The translations under genes were made by a program, and so were the position numbers. The notes beneath the pieces are model-generated. The model had not been told where the DNA came from. It did not search any database and saw only the letters and a program-made list of their open reading frames with translations. Below are positions 54,613-64,000 of a stretch of 64,000 bases of DNA, piece by piece (the first letter of the stretch is position 1; each line of letters opens with the position of its first letter). Origin of the DNA: Zwartia hollandica (GTDB taxonomy: Bacteria; Pseudomonadota; Gammaproteobacteria; Burkholderiales; Burkholderiaceae_B); NCBI RefSeq assembly GCF_019923725.1, contig NZ_JAHXRI010000010.1:458636-522635 (forward strand). The letters run 5' to 3'.

Positions 54613-55518
54613 CTATTTTTTAGCGCTCACAGTCGCCTCACTACGGTTCGAAAGCACAATGCCCAATACGATCAACGCTAGGCCAATTAAATGATAGATT
54701 TGCGGAAACTCACCTAACAACAACACAGCTAGAATTGCCGCAAAGACTGGCGTTAAGTTCAAAAAAAACATGGGCAGTTGCGAGCCAGTGAGCGCAACGG
54801 CACGTTGCCAGCAGATGTAGGCCAACAAAGCCGGACCAAGCGCAACATACACCACCATGCCCAACGTGTGCCCGTCCCACTGGATCGGAGCATAGCCCCC
54901 CCAGAGCACCTCAGCCAACACCATGGGTACCGCAAAAACAAGACCCCATAACATTTGTAATGCGAGCACACTATAGCCGGACATGGACTTGGGCCGCTCA
55001 CGCAGCAGCCAGGTGTAGATGCTCCAGAGTGCGATTGCGAACAACATGAACAAATCGCCCGACACAAAGGCCACTTGGGTCAGGTTTTGAATCTCACCTC
55101 GCACTAAAACCCAGGCAACACCTAGAATTGAAAGCACCGCGCCTAATGCCGCCGACCGACCGATATGCGCCGAAAAAAATGCACGTCCGACCAACAACGT
55201 AAAAATAGGGCCCGCCGCCGTGATCAAAGCAATATTGATCGGGCTTGACGTAATAAGGGCTAAATACTGCAGTGCGTTGTAGCAGGTTGTACTTAAAAAC
55301 CCAGTCGCAGCAAAGAGCTTCCAATGCTGGCGGCCGGTTGACCAGTCCACCTTCAGTTGTGTCAAGATAAACGGCAGCAATACGAGCAGCGCAACGACCC
55401 AGCGCAAAAAATTTAGGGTCAGCGGTGGTATAGCACCTGCTGCCATACGACCCACAATGGCATTGCTTGCCCACATCAAAGGTGGCACAGTCAACACCAG
55501 TAAGGTCGTCGCGCGCAT
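54613..55518 (-). CDS. EamA/DMT family transporter
   Basis: A 301-residue permease with ten predicted helices and two EamA repeats: PPLMWASNAIVGRMAAGAIPPLTLNFLRW at the start and GYSVLALQMLWGLVFAVPM with WQRAVALTGSQLPMFF and EFPQIYHLIGLALIVLGI in the second. I start at the ATG at 55518, ten bases after serS; an ATG 39 bases upstream would overlap serS. Such proteins export metabolites such as amino acids; the substrate is not known. Confidence 0.85.
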   Translation of the reverse strand: MRATTLLVLTVPPLMWASNAIVGRMAAGAIPPLTLNFLRWVVALLVLLPFILTQLKVDWSTGRQHWKLFAATGFLSTTCYNALQYLALITSSPINIALITAAGPIFTLLVGRAFFSAHIGRSAALGAVLSILGVAWVLVRGEIQNLTQVAFVSGDLFMLFAIALWSIYTWLLRERPKSMSGYSVLALQMLWGLVFAVPMVLAEVLWGGYAPIQWDGHTLGMVVYVALGPALLAYICWQRAVALTGSQLPMFFLNLTPVFAAILAVLLLGEFPQIYHLIGLALIVLGIVLSNRSEATVSAKK

Positions 55519-55528
55519 GATTGGCGAG

Positions 55529-56990
<1,462 letters not shown>

Positions 56991-56996
56991 AGGGAT

Positions 56997-58001
56997 CTAG
57001 TGGTAATGATGCTTTGCTTGGACCTTGCCGCGAAAAACCCAGTATGCATAGCCGGTATAGACCAAAATGACAGGGATCAGGACAAGCGCACCGACCAACA
57101 AGAATCGCAGGCTGTTATCGGGAGCAGCGGCCTGCCAAAGTGTCAGCGAAGACGGAACGATGTAGGGAAAAAAGCTAATTAAGAGACCGATATAAGACAA
57201 TGCAAAGAGCCCTTGTGCAGCTAAGAAAGGCATTAATTCGGACTTATCTGCCAAACCCTTAAATAAAGCGTAGGCGCACACCAAAACCAAAAGAGGGACA
57301 GGGGCAACGAAAGCCATCGCTGGCCAGGCAAACCACTTTTGCATAAAGTGTTCATGCATAAATGGCGTCAGCAAACTCACCACACCAATCATGCACAACA
57401 AGGCCAATCCCAAGCCGAACGCCGCCTTTCTAGCAATCCGAGCGACCTCACCCTCTGTTTTTAAAATAAGCCATGTTGCACCGAGTAAGGCATAGCCGAT
57501 CACAAGCGCCAAACCTGTGAGCAAGCTAAAGGGGGTTAACCAATCCCACCAGCCTCCGGCGTATGCTCTATTCTCGACGGGAATGCCTTGGACGAGCGCG
57601 CCAAGCGCAACGCCTTGAGCAAACGTTGCGACGGTGGATCCTCCTGCGAAAGCCCAATCCCAAAGATACTTACGCGCGTGGCTCTTCCATCTAAATTCAA
57701 AAGCGACTCCACGAAATACAAGCGCAAGCAACATGATGATGATGGGTGCATACAAAGCCGGCATAATCACTGCGTAAGCGAGAGGGAAAACTGCAAAGAG
57801 CCCTCCTCCCCCTAAGACGAGCCACGTTTCGTTACCGTCCCACACGGGCGCAACGGTATTCATCATCTGATCGCGGCTTTCTTCACTACGACCCCACGGA
57901 AACAAAATGCCAATTCCGAGGTCAAAACCATCGAGAACGATATAAGCCAAGACTGCGAAAGCAATCAAGCCGGCCCAAACAAGCGGGAGATCGATCGTCA
58001 T
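56997..58001 (-). CDS. cydB: Cytochrome bd-type ubiquinol oxidase subunit II (CydB/CioB)
   Basis: Subunit II of a bd-type quinol oxidase, 334 residues, eight helices. Typical parts are YIVLDGFDLGIGILFPW, DGNETWLVLGGGGLFAVFPLAYA, and AFEFRWK. The ATG overlaps the cydA stop (ATGA). The operon has DUF2474, which is typical of the cyanide-insensitive (CIO) branch. Confidence 0.93.
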   Translation of the reverse strand: MTIDLPLVWAGLIAFAVLAYIVLDGFDLGIGILFPWGRSEESRDQMMNTVAPVWDGNETWLVLGGGGLFAVFPLAYAVIMPALYAPIIIMLLALVFRGVAFEFRWKSHARKYLWDWAFAGGSTVATFAQGVALGALVQGIPVENRAYAGGWWDWLTPFSLLTGLALVIGYALLGATWLILKTEGEVARIARKAAFGLGLALLCMIGVVSLLTPFMHEHFMQKWFAWPAMAFVAPVPLLVLVCAYALFKGLADKSELMPFLAAQGLFALSYIGLLISFFPYIVPSSLTLWQAAAPDNSLRFLLVGALVLIPVILVYTGYAYWVFRGKVQAKHHYH

Positions 58002-59425
58002 ACCTGACCTCCTGAACCGGAGTGCCCCGCGACACCGGTGCGGGCACCCGCCAGTCCAGCCGCACGCATGGGCTCCTGCACAGATAACGCGGGATCTGAC
58101 ATAGACGGCGGATTCGCCATTTGCCTAAGCATGTAATAGACACCCGCACCAAACAAAGAGAAATAAACTACGACAAACGCCAGCAAGGAAAATGCAATTG
58201 CCGTTGCATCAATAGGAGACGCGGAGTCAGCCGTGCGCAGCAGGTTATAGACCGTATAGGGCTGGCGCCCGACTTCAGTGACTGTCCAGCCCGCGAGCAC
58301 GGCAACAAATCCCGAAGGACCCATCCATAAAGCTGCACGATGCATCAGTGGCGTGTCATACAACCGACCTTTGTAACGCAGCCATAAACTCCAAAGACCG
58401 AGCAAACACATCAGCGTACCGATACCCACCATTACTCGGAACGCATAAAACACAATACCCATCGGAGGCTGCTCATCAGCGGGCCAACTGTCCATGCCGC
58501 GGATCTCACCATCAAGGGTATGCGTCAAAATCAAGCTCCCCAAATACGGAATCTGCACCACGCAATCCATCCGTCTCTCCTTGGCATTAGGCACACCAAA
58601 CAGAATCAGTGGCGCCCCCTTGACGGTCTCATAGTGGCCTTCCATTGCTGCAATTTTGCGCGGCTGATGTTCAAGCGTATTGAGGCCATGGGCATCGCCC
58701 GCCGCAATCTGTATCGGCGCGACGATTGCCGCCATCCATAGGGCCATAGAAAACATCACAGCGGTTCCAGAGCCTTTAACACGCTCACTCTTTTGGCGCA
58801 GCAAATGGTAGGCGGCAACCCCGCCCACCACAAAAGCCGTGGTGAGATAGGCCGCTAGCAACATGTGCACTAAGCGATAGGGAAACGAGGGATTAAAGAT
58901 AACCGCCCACCAGTCCACAACAATGAACTGCCCAACATCATTCATTGCATAGCCAGCCGGTGTTTGCATCCAACTATTGACTGACAGAATCCAAAAGGCA
59001 GACATGAAGGTACCGAGTGCCACCATGGCAGTGGCAAAGCAATGCAACTTTGGCCCAACACGCTCACGGCCAAATAACATCACACCAAGAAATCCAGCCT
59101 CAAGGAAAAATGCCGACATCACCTCGTAGCCCATTAGTGGCCCAAGAACGGGACCCGTCTTCTCGGCAAATACGCTCCAATTCGTGCCGAACTCATAGCT
59201 CATGACTATTCCCGACACGACACCCATACCAAACGCAATGGCAAATATTTTCTTCCAATAGTTAAACAGCATGAGGTAGACGGGCCGCCCCGTCATCAAG
59301 TGCAAGCCATTAAGCACAGCCAGATAGCTTGCCAACCCGATCGAGAAGGAGGGGAAGATAATGTGAAAACTGACGGTAAACGCAAATTGAATACGGGCTA
59401 ACGTCAGCGCATCAATCCATTCCAT
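57998..59425 (-). CDS. cydA: Cytochrome bd-type ubiquinol oxidase subunit I (CydA/CioA)
   Basis: Subunit I carrying haems b558, b595 and d, 475 residues. Key features are LARIQFAFTVSFHIIFPSFSIG (His ligand), VMSYEFGTNWSVFAEKTGPVLG, EGHYETVKGAPLILFG and the C-terminal GWTVTEVGRQPYTVYNLLRTADS. The quinol-binding loop between helices 6 and 7 is short, which is characteristic of the CIO type and of many betaproteobacteria. First gene of cydAB-DUF2474; rarA ends four bases upstream. Confidence 0.94.
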   Translation of the reverse strand: MEWIDALTLARIQFAFTVSFHIIFPSFSIGLASYLAVLNGLHLMTGRPVYLMLFNYWKKIFAIAFGMGVVSGIVMSYEFGTNWSVFAEKTGPVLGPLMGYEVMSAFFLEAGFLGVMLFGRERVGPKLHCFATAMVALGTFMSAFWILSVNSWMQTPAGYAMNDVGQFIVVDWWAVIFNPSFPYRLVHMLLAAYLTTAFVVGGVAAYHLLRQKSERVKGSGTAVMFSMALWMAAIVAPIQIAAGDAHGLNTLEHQPRKIAAMEGHYETVKGAPLILFGVPNAKERRMDCVVQIPYLGSLILTHTLDGEIRGMDSWPADEQPPMGIVFYAFRVMVGIGTLMCLLGLWSLWLRYKGRLYDTPLMHRAALWMGPSGFVAVLAGWTVTEVGRQPYTVYNLLRTADSASPIDATAIAFSLLAFVVVYFSLFGAGVYYMLRQMANPPSMSDPALSVQEPMRAAGLAGARTGVAGHSGSGGQV

Positions 59426-59428
59426 TTT

Positions 59429-60745
59429 TTAGTCCTTTGACTGTTTGCGCGCTTGCGCATCGAGCTCACGCAAACGCGCAAGCTTTTCAGCGATTTTCCC
59501 TTCAAGCCCACGAGGCGTAGGCACATACCACCCCGGTTCACGCATGCCGTCAGGCAGATAGGACTCGCCAGCTGCGTAAGCTTCAGGCTCGTCGTGTGCG
59601 TAACGATAGGCGTGCCCGTGTCCAAGTTCCTTCATCAGCTTAGTCGGCGCATTACGCAAATGAATCGGCACAGTGCGTGAACTATCACTCTTAATATAGG
59701 CGACCGCTTGGTTATAGGCCATATAACCCGCATTACTTTTAGGCGCGACAGCGAGATAGAGCACAGCTTGGGCCAAAGCAAGCTCACCCTCAGGGGATCC
59801 TAGTCTTTCATAAGTCGATGCGGCATCATTCGCAATTTGCATCGCCCGAGGGTCTGCTAATCCGATATCTTCCCATGCCATACGTACGATCCGTCGCGAC
59901 AGATACTTTGGATCAGCACCGCCATCCAACATACGCGTCAGCCAATACAGAGCTCCATCAGGGCTAGAGCCACGCACCGATTTATGCAGAGCCGAAATCT
60001 GATCATAAAAATTATCGCCCCCTTTATCGAAGCGCCGTGCATTCATACTTAGCGCGTTTTCGACCAAGGCGCTATCCACGAGTGTCTGTCCTGCATTTTG
60101 TGCGGCGACACTTGCTTGCTCTAATAAGCTCAGAAAACGGCGCGCATCACCGTCCGCATAACCAATCAAGGTGTCAAGTGCGACCTCTTCGAATTGCAGG
60201 TCACGCAATACCGTGGCTTGGGCGCGCGATAAGAGTTCGCGCAACTCATTCTCATTGAGTGACTGCAGCACATAAACCTGCGCGCGGGACAATAACGCTG
60301 CATTCACTTCGAAAGACGGGTTTTCCGTCGTTGCACCGATAAACGTCACAAGACCCGACTCTACGAAAGGCAACAGGGCGTCTTGCTGTGCTTTGTTAAA
60401 ACGATGGATTTCATCAACAAATAAAAGTGTGCGGCGCTGATACTGCTCGAGCGTCATTTGTGCTTCATCCATGGCAGCACGTATATCTTTGACTCCCGCG
60501 AACACTGCAGAAATCGCAATAAATGCGCAATCAAAGGCCTGCGCAGTCAAGCGCGCGAGCGTTGTTTTCCCCACACCGGGTGGGCCCCACAAAATCATGG
60601 AATGCGGGCGCCCAGATTCGAACGCAATACGCAAGGGCTTGCCGGGCCCGAGTAAGTGGCTCTGCCCCACTACCTCGTCTAAGGTTGTAGGACGCAACGC
60701 CTCAGCAAGTGGGGGGATAGGCTTGGCTTTAAATAAATCCGTCAT
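59429..60745 (-). CDS. rarA: Replication-associated recombination protein RarA
   Basis: AAA+ ATPase that acts at stalled replication forks, 438 residues. Walker [19 protein letters not shown], Walker [22 protein letters not shown], sensor [13 protein letters not shown] and the C-terminal MgsA_C part with [24 protein letters not shown] and [16 protein letters not shown]. It overlaps lolA by four bases. The gene order ftsK-lolA-rarA is common in proteobacteria. Confidence 0.95.
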   Translation of the reverse strand: MTDLFKAKPIPPLAEALRPTTLDEVVGQSHLLGPGKPLRIAFESGRPHSMILWGPPGVGKTTLARLTAQAFDCAFIAISAVFAGVKDIRAAMDEAQMTLEQYQRRTLLFVDEIHRFNKAQQDALLPFVESGLVTFIGATTENPSFEVNAALLSRAQVYVLQSLNENELRELLSRAQATVLRDLQFEEVALDTLIGYADGDARRFLSLLEQASVAAQNAGQTLVDSALVENALSMNARRFDKGGDNFYDQISALHKSVRGSSPDGALYWLTRMLDGGADPKYLSRRIVRMAWEDIGLADPRAMQIANDAASTYERLGSPEGELALAQAVLYLAVAPKSNAGYMAYNQAVAYIKSDSSRTVPIHLRNAPTKLMKELGHGHAYRYAHDEPEAYAAGESYLPDGMREPGWYVPTPRGLEGKIAEKLARLRELDAQARKQSKD

Positions 60746-61398
60746 TGCATACGCACGACATCAGCGCCGGGGGGTGGCACAAATTTAAAAGCGTCTGACG
60801 CCAAGCCTGGGTTACGTACCAAGCCAGAAAGCTTGACATGTGTTGTCTGGCCAAACGCGTCAAGCAAAATGATATGCGCGGGGAGCCCCCCCTGAAAGCC
60901 GATGTCTACGTGGACAAATCCTGCATCACCCGTGCGAGGTAAGGCGCGCAACCACGCCAAACCATCCTTGTCAGGCAAGACGGAAACCTTGAAAGCCTGA
61001 TCCAAAGCGCCGGAACCGAACAAGATCGCCGCGGGCGAAGCACCGATTGCCTGGTCGACTTTACGCACACTGACTTGATTAAGATCTGGATCAAATTGAT
61101 ACATCTCTTGACCGTCAGAGACGATCTGCTGCGCGTAAGGTTTTAGAACTTCCCAATTAAACTGCCCCGGACGCTTAAAAGAAAAACGCCCTGTTTGTGC
61201 GGGCTTTGTTTGGCCTTGCGGACCCACTGTAAACTGAGAGAAGCTACCCCTGGCCGATTGAACCGCCTGAACAAAACTACTCAATTGGTCTGACGCTGTT
61301 TGTGCTTGCAATGTTGTTGAACAACAGCCCAAGCCCAGAGCGAACGACATGAAATAAAAAAACTGCCTCAATCGTCGCAAGGTTGTGTAGCTAATCAT
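60742..61398 (-). CDS. lolA: Outer-membrane lipoprotein carrier protein LolA
   Basis: Periplasmic chaperone that carries lipoproteins from LolCDE to LolB. 218 residues with a signal peptide ([19 protein letters not shown]). The mature part has [45 protein letters not shown], a typical LolA core, and ends with the [28 protein letters not shown] pattern. The ATG overlaps the ftsK stop (ATGA), so it is coupled to ftsK. Confidence 0.95.
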   Translation of the reverse strand: MISYTTLRRLRQFFYFMSFALGLGCCSTTLQAQTASDQLSSFVQAVQSARGSFSQFTVGPQGQTKPAQTGRFSFKRPGQFNWEVLKPYAQQIVSDGQEMYQFDPDLNQVSVRKVDQAIGASPAAILFGSGALDQAFKVSVLPDKDGLAWLRALPRTGDAGFVHVDIGFQGGLPAHIILLDAFGQTTHVKLSGLVRNPGLASDAFKFVPPPGADVVRMQ

Positions 61399-63770
61399 TC
61401 TTCGATTGCAGTCTTAGGCGCGAGGATCTCGCGATTACCATTAGACTGCATCGCCGACACCAAGCCGGAGTTCTCCATCTGCTCGAGCAGGCGTGCAGCG
61501 CGGTTGTAGCCGATGCGCAGATGACGCTGAACGAGTGAAATCGACGCGCGACGATTTTTTAAGACGATCTCTACCGCCTGGTCATACATGGGGTCCGCTT
61601 CTACATTCGCAAAACCGGTCACACTGCTGACGCCATCGCCAGTCTCGCCTTCGACGCCGCCCTCAAGCAAGCCATCGATATAGTCGGGCTCGCCTTGGGC
61701 CTTCAAGGACTCAACAACACGATGCACTTCCTCATCGGAGACAAATGCGCCATGCACACGCACGGGCAATCCGGTACCTGGGGGCATATACAACATGTCT
61801 CCCTGACCTAATAAAGCCTCTGCACCCATCTGATCGAGAATCGTGCGGGAATCAATTTTGGAGGACACTTGAAAGGCGATACGCGTCGGGATGTTTGCTT
61901 TAATCAAACCGGTGATCACGTCAACGCTTGGGCGCTGTGTGGCCAGAATCAAATGGATACCTGCGGCACGCGCCTTCTGCGCTAAACGCGCAATCAACTC
62001 TTCAATCTTTTTACCTACCACCATCATCAGATCGGCCAACTCATCGATCACGACAACAATCGTCGGGAGCTCTTTCAAGGGCTCGGGTGCATCGGGTGTG
62101 AGTGAAAATGGGTTCGGGATCGGTTCTTCGCGCTTGATGGCGTCGCGTATTTTGTTGTTATAGCCGGTCAAGTTACGCACGCCTAATTTACTCATCAGGC
62201 GATAACGCTTTTCCATTTCCCCGACACACCAGTTCAGCGCGTTTGCAGCCTGCCGCATGTCCGTCACAACCGGTGCAAGCAAATGAGGAATGCCTTCATA
62301 GACGCTCATCTCGAGCATCTTTGGATCAATCAGAATCAAACGCGTCTGAGAAGCGTCAGCTTTGTAAAGAAGCGACAGAATCATCGCATTGATACCGACA
62401 GATTTCCCAGACCCCGTTGTACCCGCCACTAGCAAGTGTGGCATCTTAGCCAGATCTGCTACCACTGCGTGACCAGCAATATCTTTACCCAACGCCATGG
62501 TCACAACGGAACTACTGGAGTGATAGACCTGCGAACCCAGAATCTCAGAGAGCTTTACCATTTGCCGTCTTGGATTGGGCAGTTCAAAACCCATCAAATT
62601 CTTGCCTGGGATCGTCTCCACCACACGGATACTGACCAAACTCAACGCACGCGCAAGATCTTTCGCCAAGTTAACGATTTGGCTTCCCTTAACTCCTGTT
62701 GCAGGCTCGATCTCGTAGCGCGTAATAACCGGGCCGGCTTGTGCCGCAACCACTTGCACCTCGACACCGAAGTCAGCAAGTTTTTTCTCGATTAACCGCG
62801 AAGTGAATTCAATTGTTTCAGCAGAGACCGTCTCAAAAGCCGGTTCGGGCTGATCCAGCAAACTCAATGCGGGCAAGTCACCGGGTGCTACGGGTTCCAA
62901 AAATAAGGTTTGCTGTTTCTCTTTTTGCAAACGCTCGGACTTTTGCACCTCAACGATTGCTGGCTCGATGCGTATGGGCTGCTCATGCACGGTTTTTTCG
63001 TGCTTAGCTTCGACTTGCTCATGACGCACGGCCTGCGCCACCTGCCCTGCGCGTCGATCCTGACGCGCAGTGCGAATCGTAGTGAACTTAAGCATCACCC
63101 ACTCAAGCGCCGCCCCCACTTTTTCAGCGACGGTCATCCAAGAGAAACCAAAAAACAAACTTGACCCAATCACGATCATTGCGATCAAGATGATCGTGCT
63201 ACCAGCAAAACCAACGGACTGTGCCAGAAAGCCAGACCATACGTGACCGATTACACCGCCCGCTCCACTGTTGTAATCCATGCGTCCAGGCAACTGCAGC
63301 CCCAGAGAGCTCAACCGGTACGCCTCCAGCCCAACAGACCCAAGTAAAGCGACAAAAAACCCAATCCCCTGCTCCCACCTGACGCGAGCGAGAGTTTCTG
63401 GTTCGCCGCGCGTACGAAGCTGCGCCGCAAGACGCAGATAACCCGCTCGCACGCGATGAATCAGCAATATGACCCACCACCACGCCGAAAACCCAAAGAG
63501 GTAGAGCAAGATGTCCGCCAAATAGGCTCCGATCAAACCCCCACGATTGTGGAGCTGTTCGGCATCGCGGCCTACGGAGTGAGACCAAGCTGGGTCGGCG
63601 GCATTCCACGTGGCCAGCACCAAGGTCAGCCAAGCAGCCAGCGCCGCGAACAAAATCCAGCGCGCTTCCCTCGCAATGGATAGGAGCCGCGTTTGTAACG
63701 CTGATGGCCCATTTCGGGTGTTTCGGGTCGTGCGCGAAGGGCGCGTCGTGGCGGGAGAGAGTCGAGGCAT
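61395..63770 (-). CDS. ftsK: DNA translocase FtsK
   Basis: Septal DNA pump that coordinates chromosome segregation and division. About 791 residues with four N-terminal helices, a short linker, Walker A ([16 protein letters not shown]), Walker B ([16 protein letters not shown]), [24 protein letters not shown], and the DNA-recognition gamma domain [40 protein letters not shown] start at the ATG at 63770; 63779 (MFSMPRL) is also possible, and a start further upstream would overlap trxB. A TATAAT at 63778-63783 sits directly before the start codon. Confidence 0.93.
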   Translation of the reverse strand: MPRLSPATTRPSRTTRNTRNGPSALQTRLLSIAREARWILFAALAAWLTLVLATWNAADPAWSHSVGRDAEQLHNRGGLIGAYLADILLYLFGFSAWWWVILLIHRVRAGYLRLAAQLRTRGEPETLARVRWEQGIGFFVALLGSVGLEAYRLSSLGLQLPGRMDYNSGAGGVIGHVWSGFLAQSVGFAGSTIILIAMIVIGSSLFFGFSWMTVAEKVGAALEWVMLKFTTIRTARQDRRAGQVAQAVRHEQVEAKHEKTVHEQPIRIEPAIVEVQKSERLQKEKQQTLFLEPVAPGDLPALSLLDQPEPAFETVSAETIEFTSRLIEKKLADFGVEVQVVAAQAGPVITRYEIEPATGVKGSQIVNLAKDLARALSLVSIRVVETIPGKNLMGFELPNPRRQMVKLSEILGSQVYHSSSSVVTMALGKDIAGHAVVADLAKMPHLLVAGTTGSGKSVGINAMILSLLYKADASQTRLILIDPKMLEMSVYEGIPHLLAPVVTDMRQAANALNWCVGEMEKRYRLMSKLGVRNLTGYNNKIRDAIKREEPIPNPFSLTPDAPEPLKELPTIVVVIDELADLMMVVGKKIEELIARLAQKARAAGIHLILATQRPSVDVITGLIKANIPTRIAFQVSSKIDSRTILDQMGAEALLGQGDMLYMPPGTGLPVRVHGAFVSDEEVHRVVESLKAQGEPDYIDGLLEGGVEGETGDGVSSVTGFANVEADPMYDQAVEIVLKNRRASISLVQRHLRIGYNRAARLLEQMENSGLVSAMQSNGNREILAPKTAIEE

Positions 63771-63777
63771 GGAGAAC

Positions 63778-63783
63778 ATTATA
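63778..63783 (-). promoter_or_regulatory. Possible -10 box very close to the ftsK start
   Basis: A perfect TATAAT lies eight bases before the ATG at 63770. If active, transcription would begin at or next to that ATG, giving a leaderless or nearly leaderless ftsK mRNA. No good -35 hexamer is visible. Confidence 0.3.
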
Positions 63784-63801
63784 ATTTGCAGGTCAATATA
63801 G

Positions 63802-64000
<199 letters not shown>

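Overview
The window is about 64 kb of an ordinary, gene-dense bacterial chromosome. No insertion sequence, prophage, CRISPR array, rRNA or tRNA was seen, and no gene-free stretch exceeds about 200 bases. The content points to a betaproteobacterium of the Burkholderiales, most likely Alcaligenaceae: tandem tripartite-tricarboxylate (Bug-type) binding proteins, many ABC and TRAP uptake systems for organic acids, a SHP/diheme cytochrome cluster, CioAB-type cytochrome bd with DUF2474, and HiPIP. The family assignment is inference from gene content; no marker gene was compared.

Layout. 1-2.5 kb: modCBA molybdate transporter (minus; modC runs off the left edge). 2.6-6.2 kb: an MFS permease and two adjacent acyl-CoA dehydrogenases. 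6.3-10.4 kb: a redox module, cytochrome b561 - diheme cytochrome c - SHP-like haem protein, divergent from a PepSY protein and an OmpR-type two-component system. 10.4-18.3 kb: a minus-strand operon livKHMGF - amidohydrolase - SDR - acyl-CoA ligase, which looks like uptake and CoA activation of an unidentified carboxylic acid. 18.5-29.6 kb: mixed housekeeping and orphan genes (SDR, DUF2237, two Bug proteins, an unknown polytopic membrane protein divergent from an unknown small protein with three 24-bp repeats between them, a branched-chain aminotransferase, a RIO kinase, an amidase, a PEP-mutase/isocitrate-lyase family enzyme, HiPIP, a Rap1a-like protein and a glycine-zipper lipoprotein).

29.6-36.4 kb holds the most unusual locus: a compact minus-strand operon for a dedicated type II fatty-acid or polyketide-like pathway. 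In order of transcription it encodes a FabL-type enoyl reductase, FabG, a long acyl carrier protein, a double hot-dog dehydratase-like protein, a ketosynthase with an intact Cys-His-His site, a second ketosynthase whose catalytic Cys is Thr (chain-length-factor-like), and a fusion of an AcpS-type phosphopantetheinyl transferase to an LpxL/HtrB-type acyltransferase. It appears to carry what is needed to activate its own carrier, build an acyl chain and hand it to a membrane acceptor. The product is unknown.

36.5-42.5 kb: methylmalonate-semialdehyde dehydrogenase, queC, a TRAP transporter (dctPQM) and a lactonase-like amidohydrolase. 42.6-50.2 kb: glycerol/glycerol-3-phosphate use, ugpBAEC divergent from glpK and glpD; glpK is broken by loss of one GC unit in a GC dinucleotide run. 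50.2-56.9 kb: GMC oxidoreductase, AroE-like dehydrogenase, alpha/beta hydrolase, an unknown exported protein, an EamA permease and serS. 56.9-64 kb: cydAB plus a 33-residue DUF2474 protein, rarA, lolA, ftsK and, divergently, the first part of trxB.

Both ABC operons that begin with a binding-protein gene (liv and ugp) carry a strong stem-loop directly after it, a sensible way to make more binding protein than permease.
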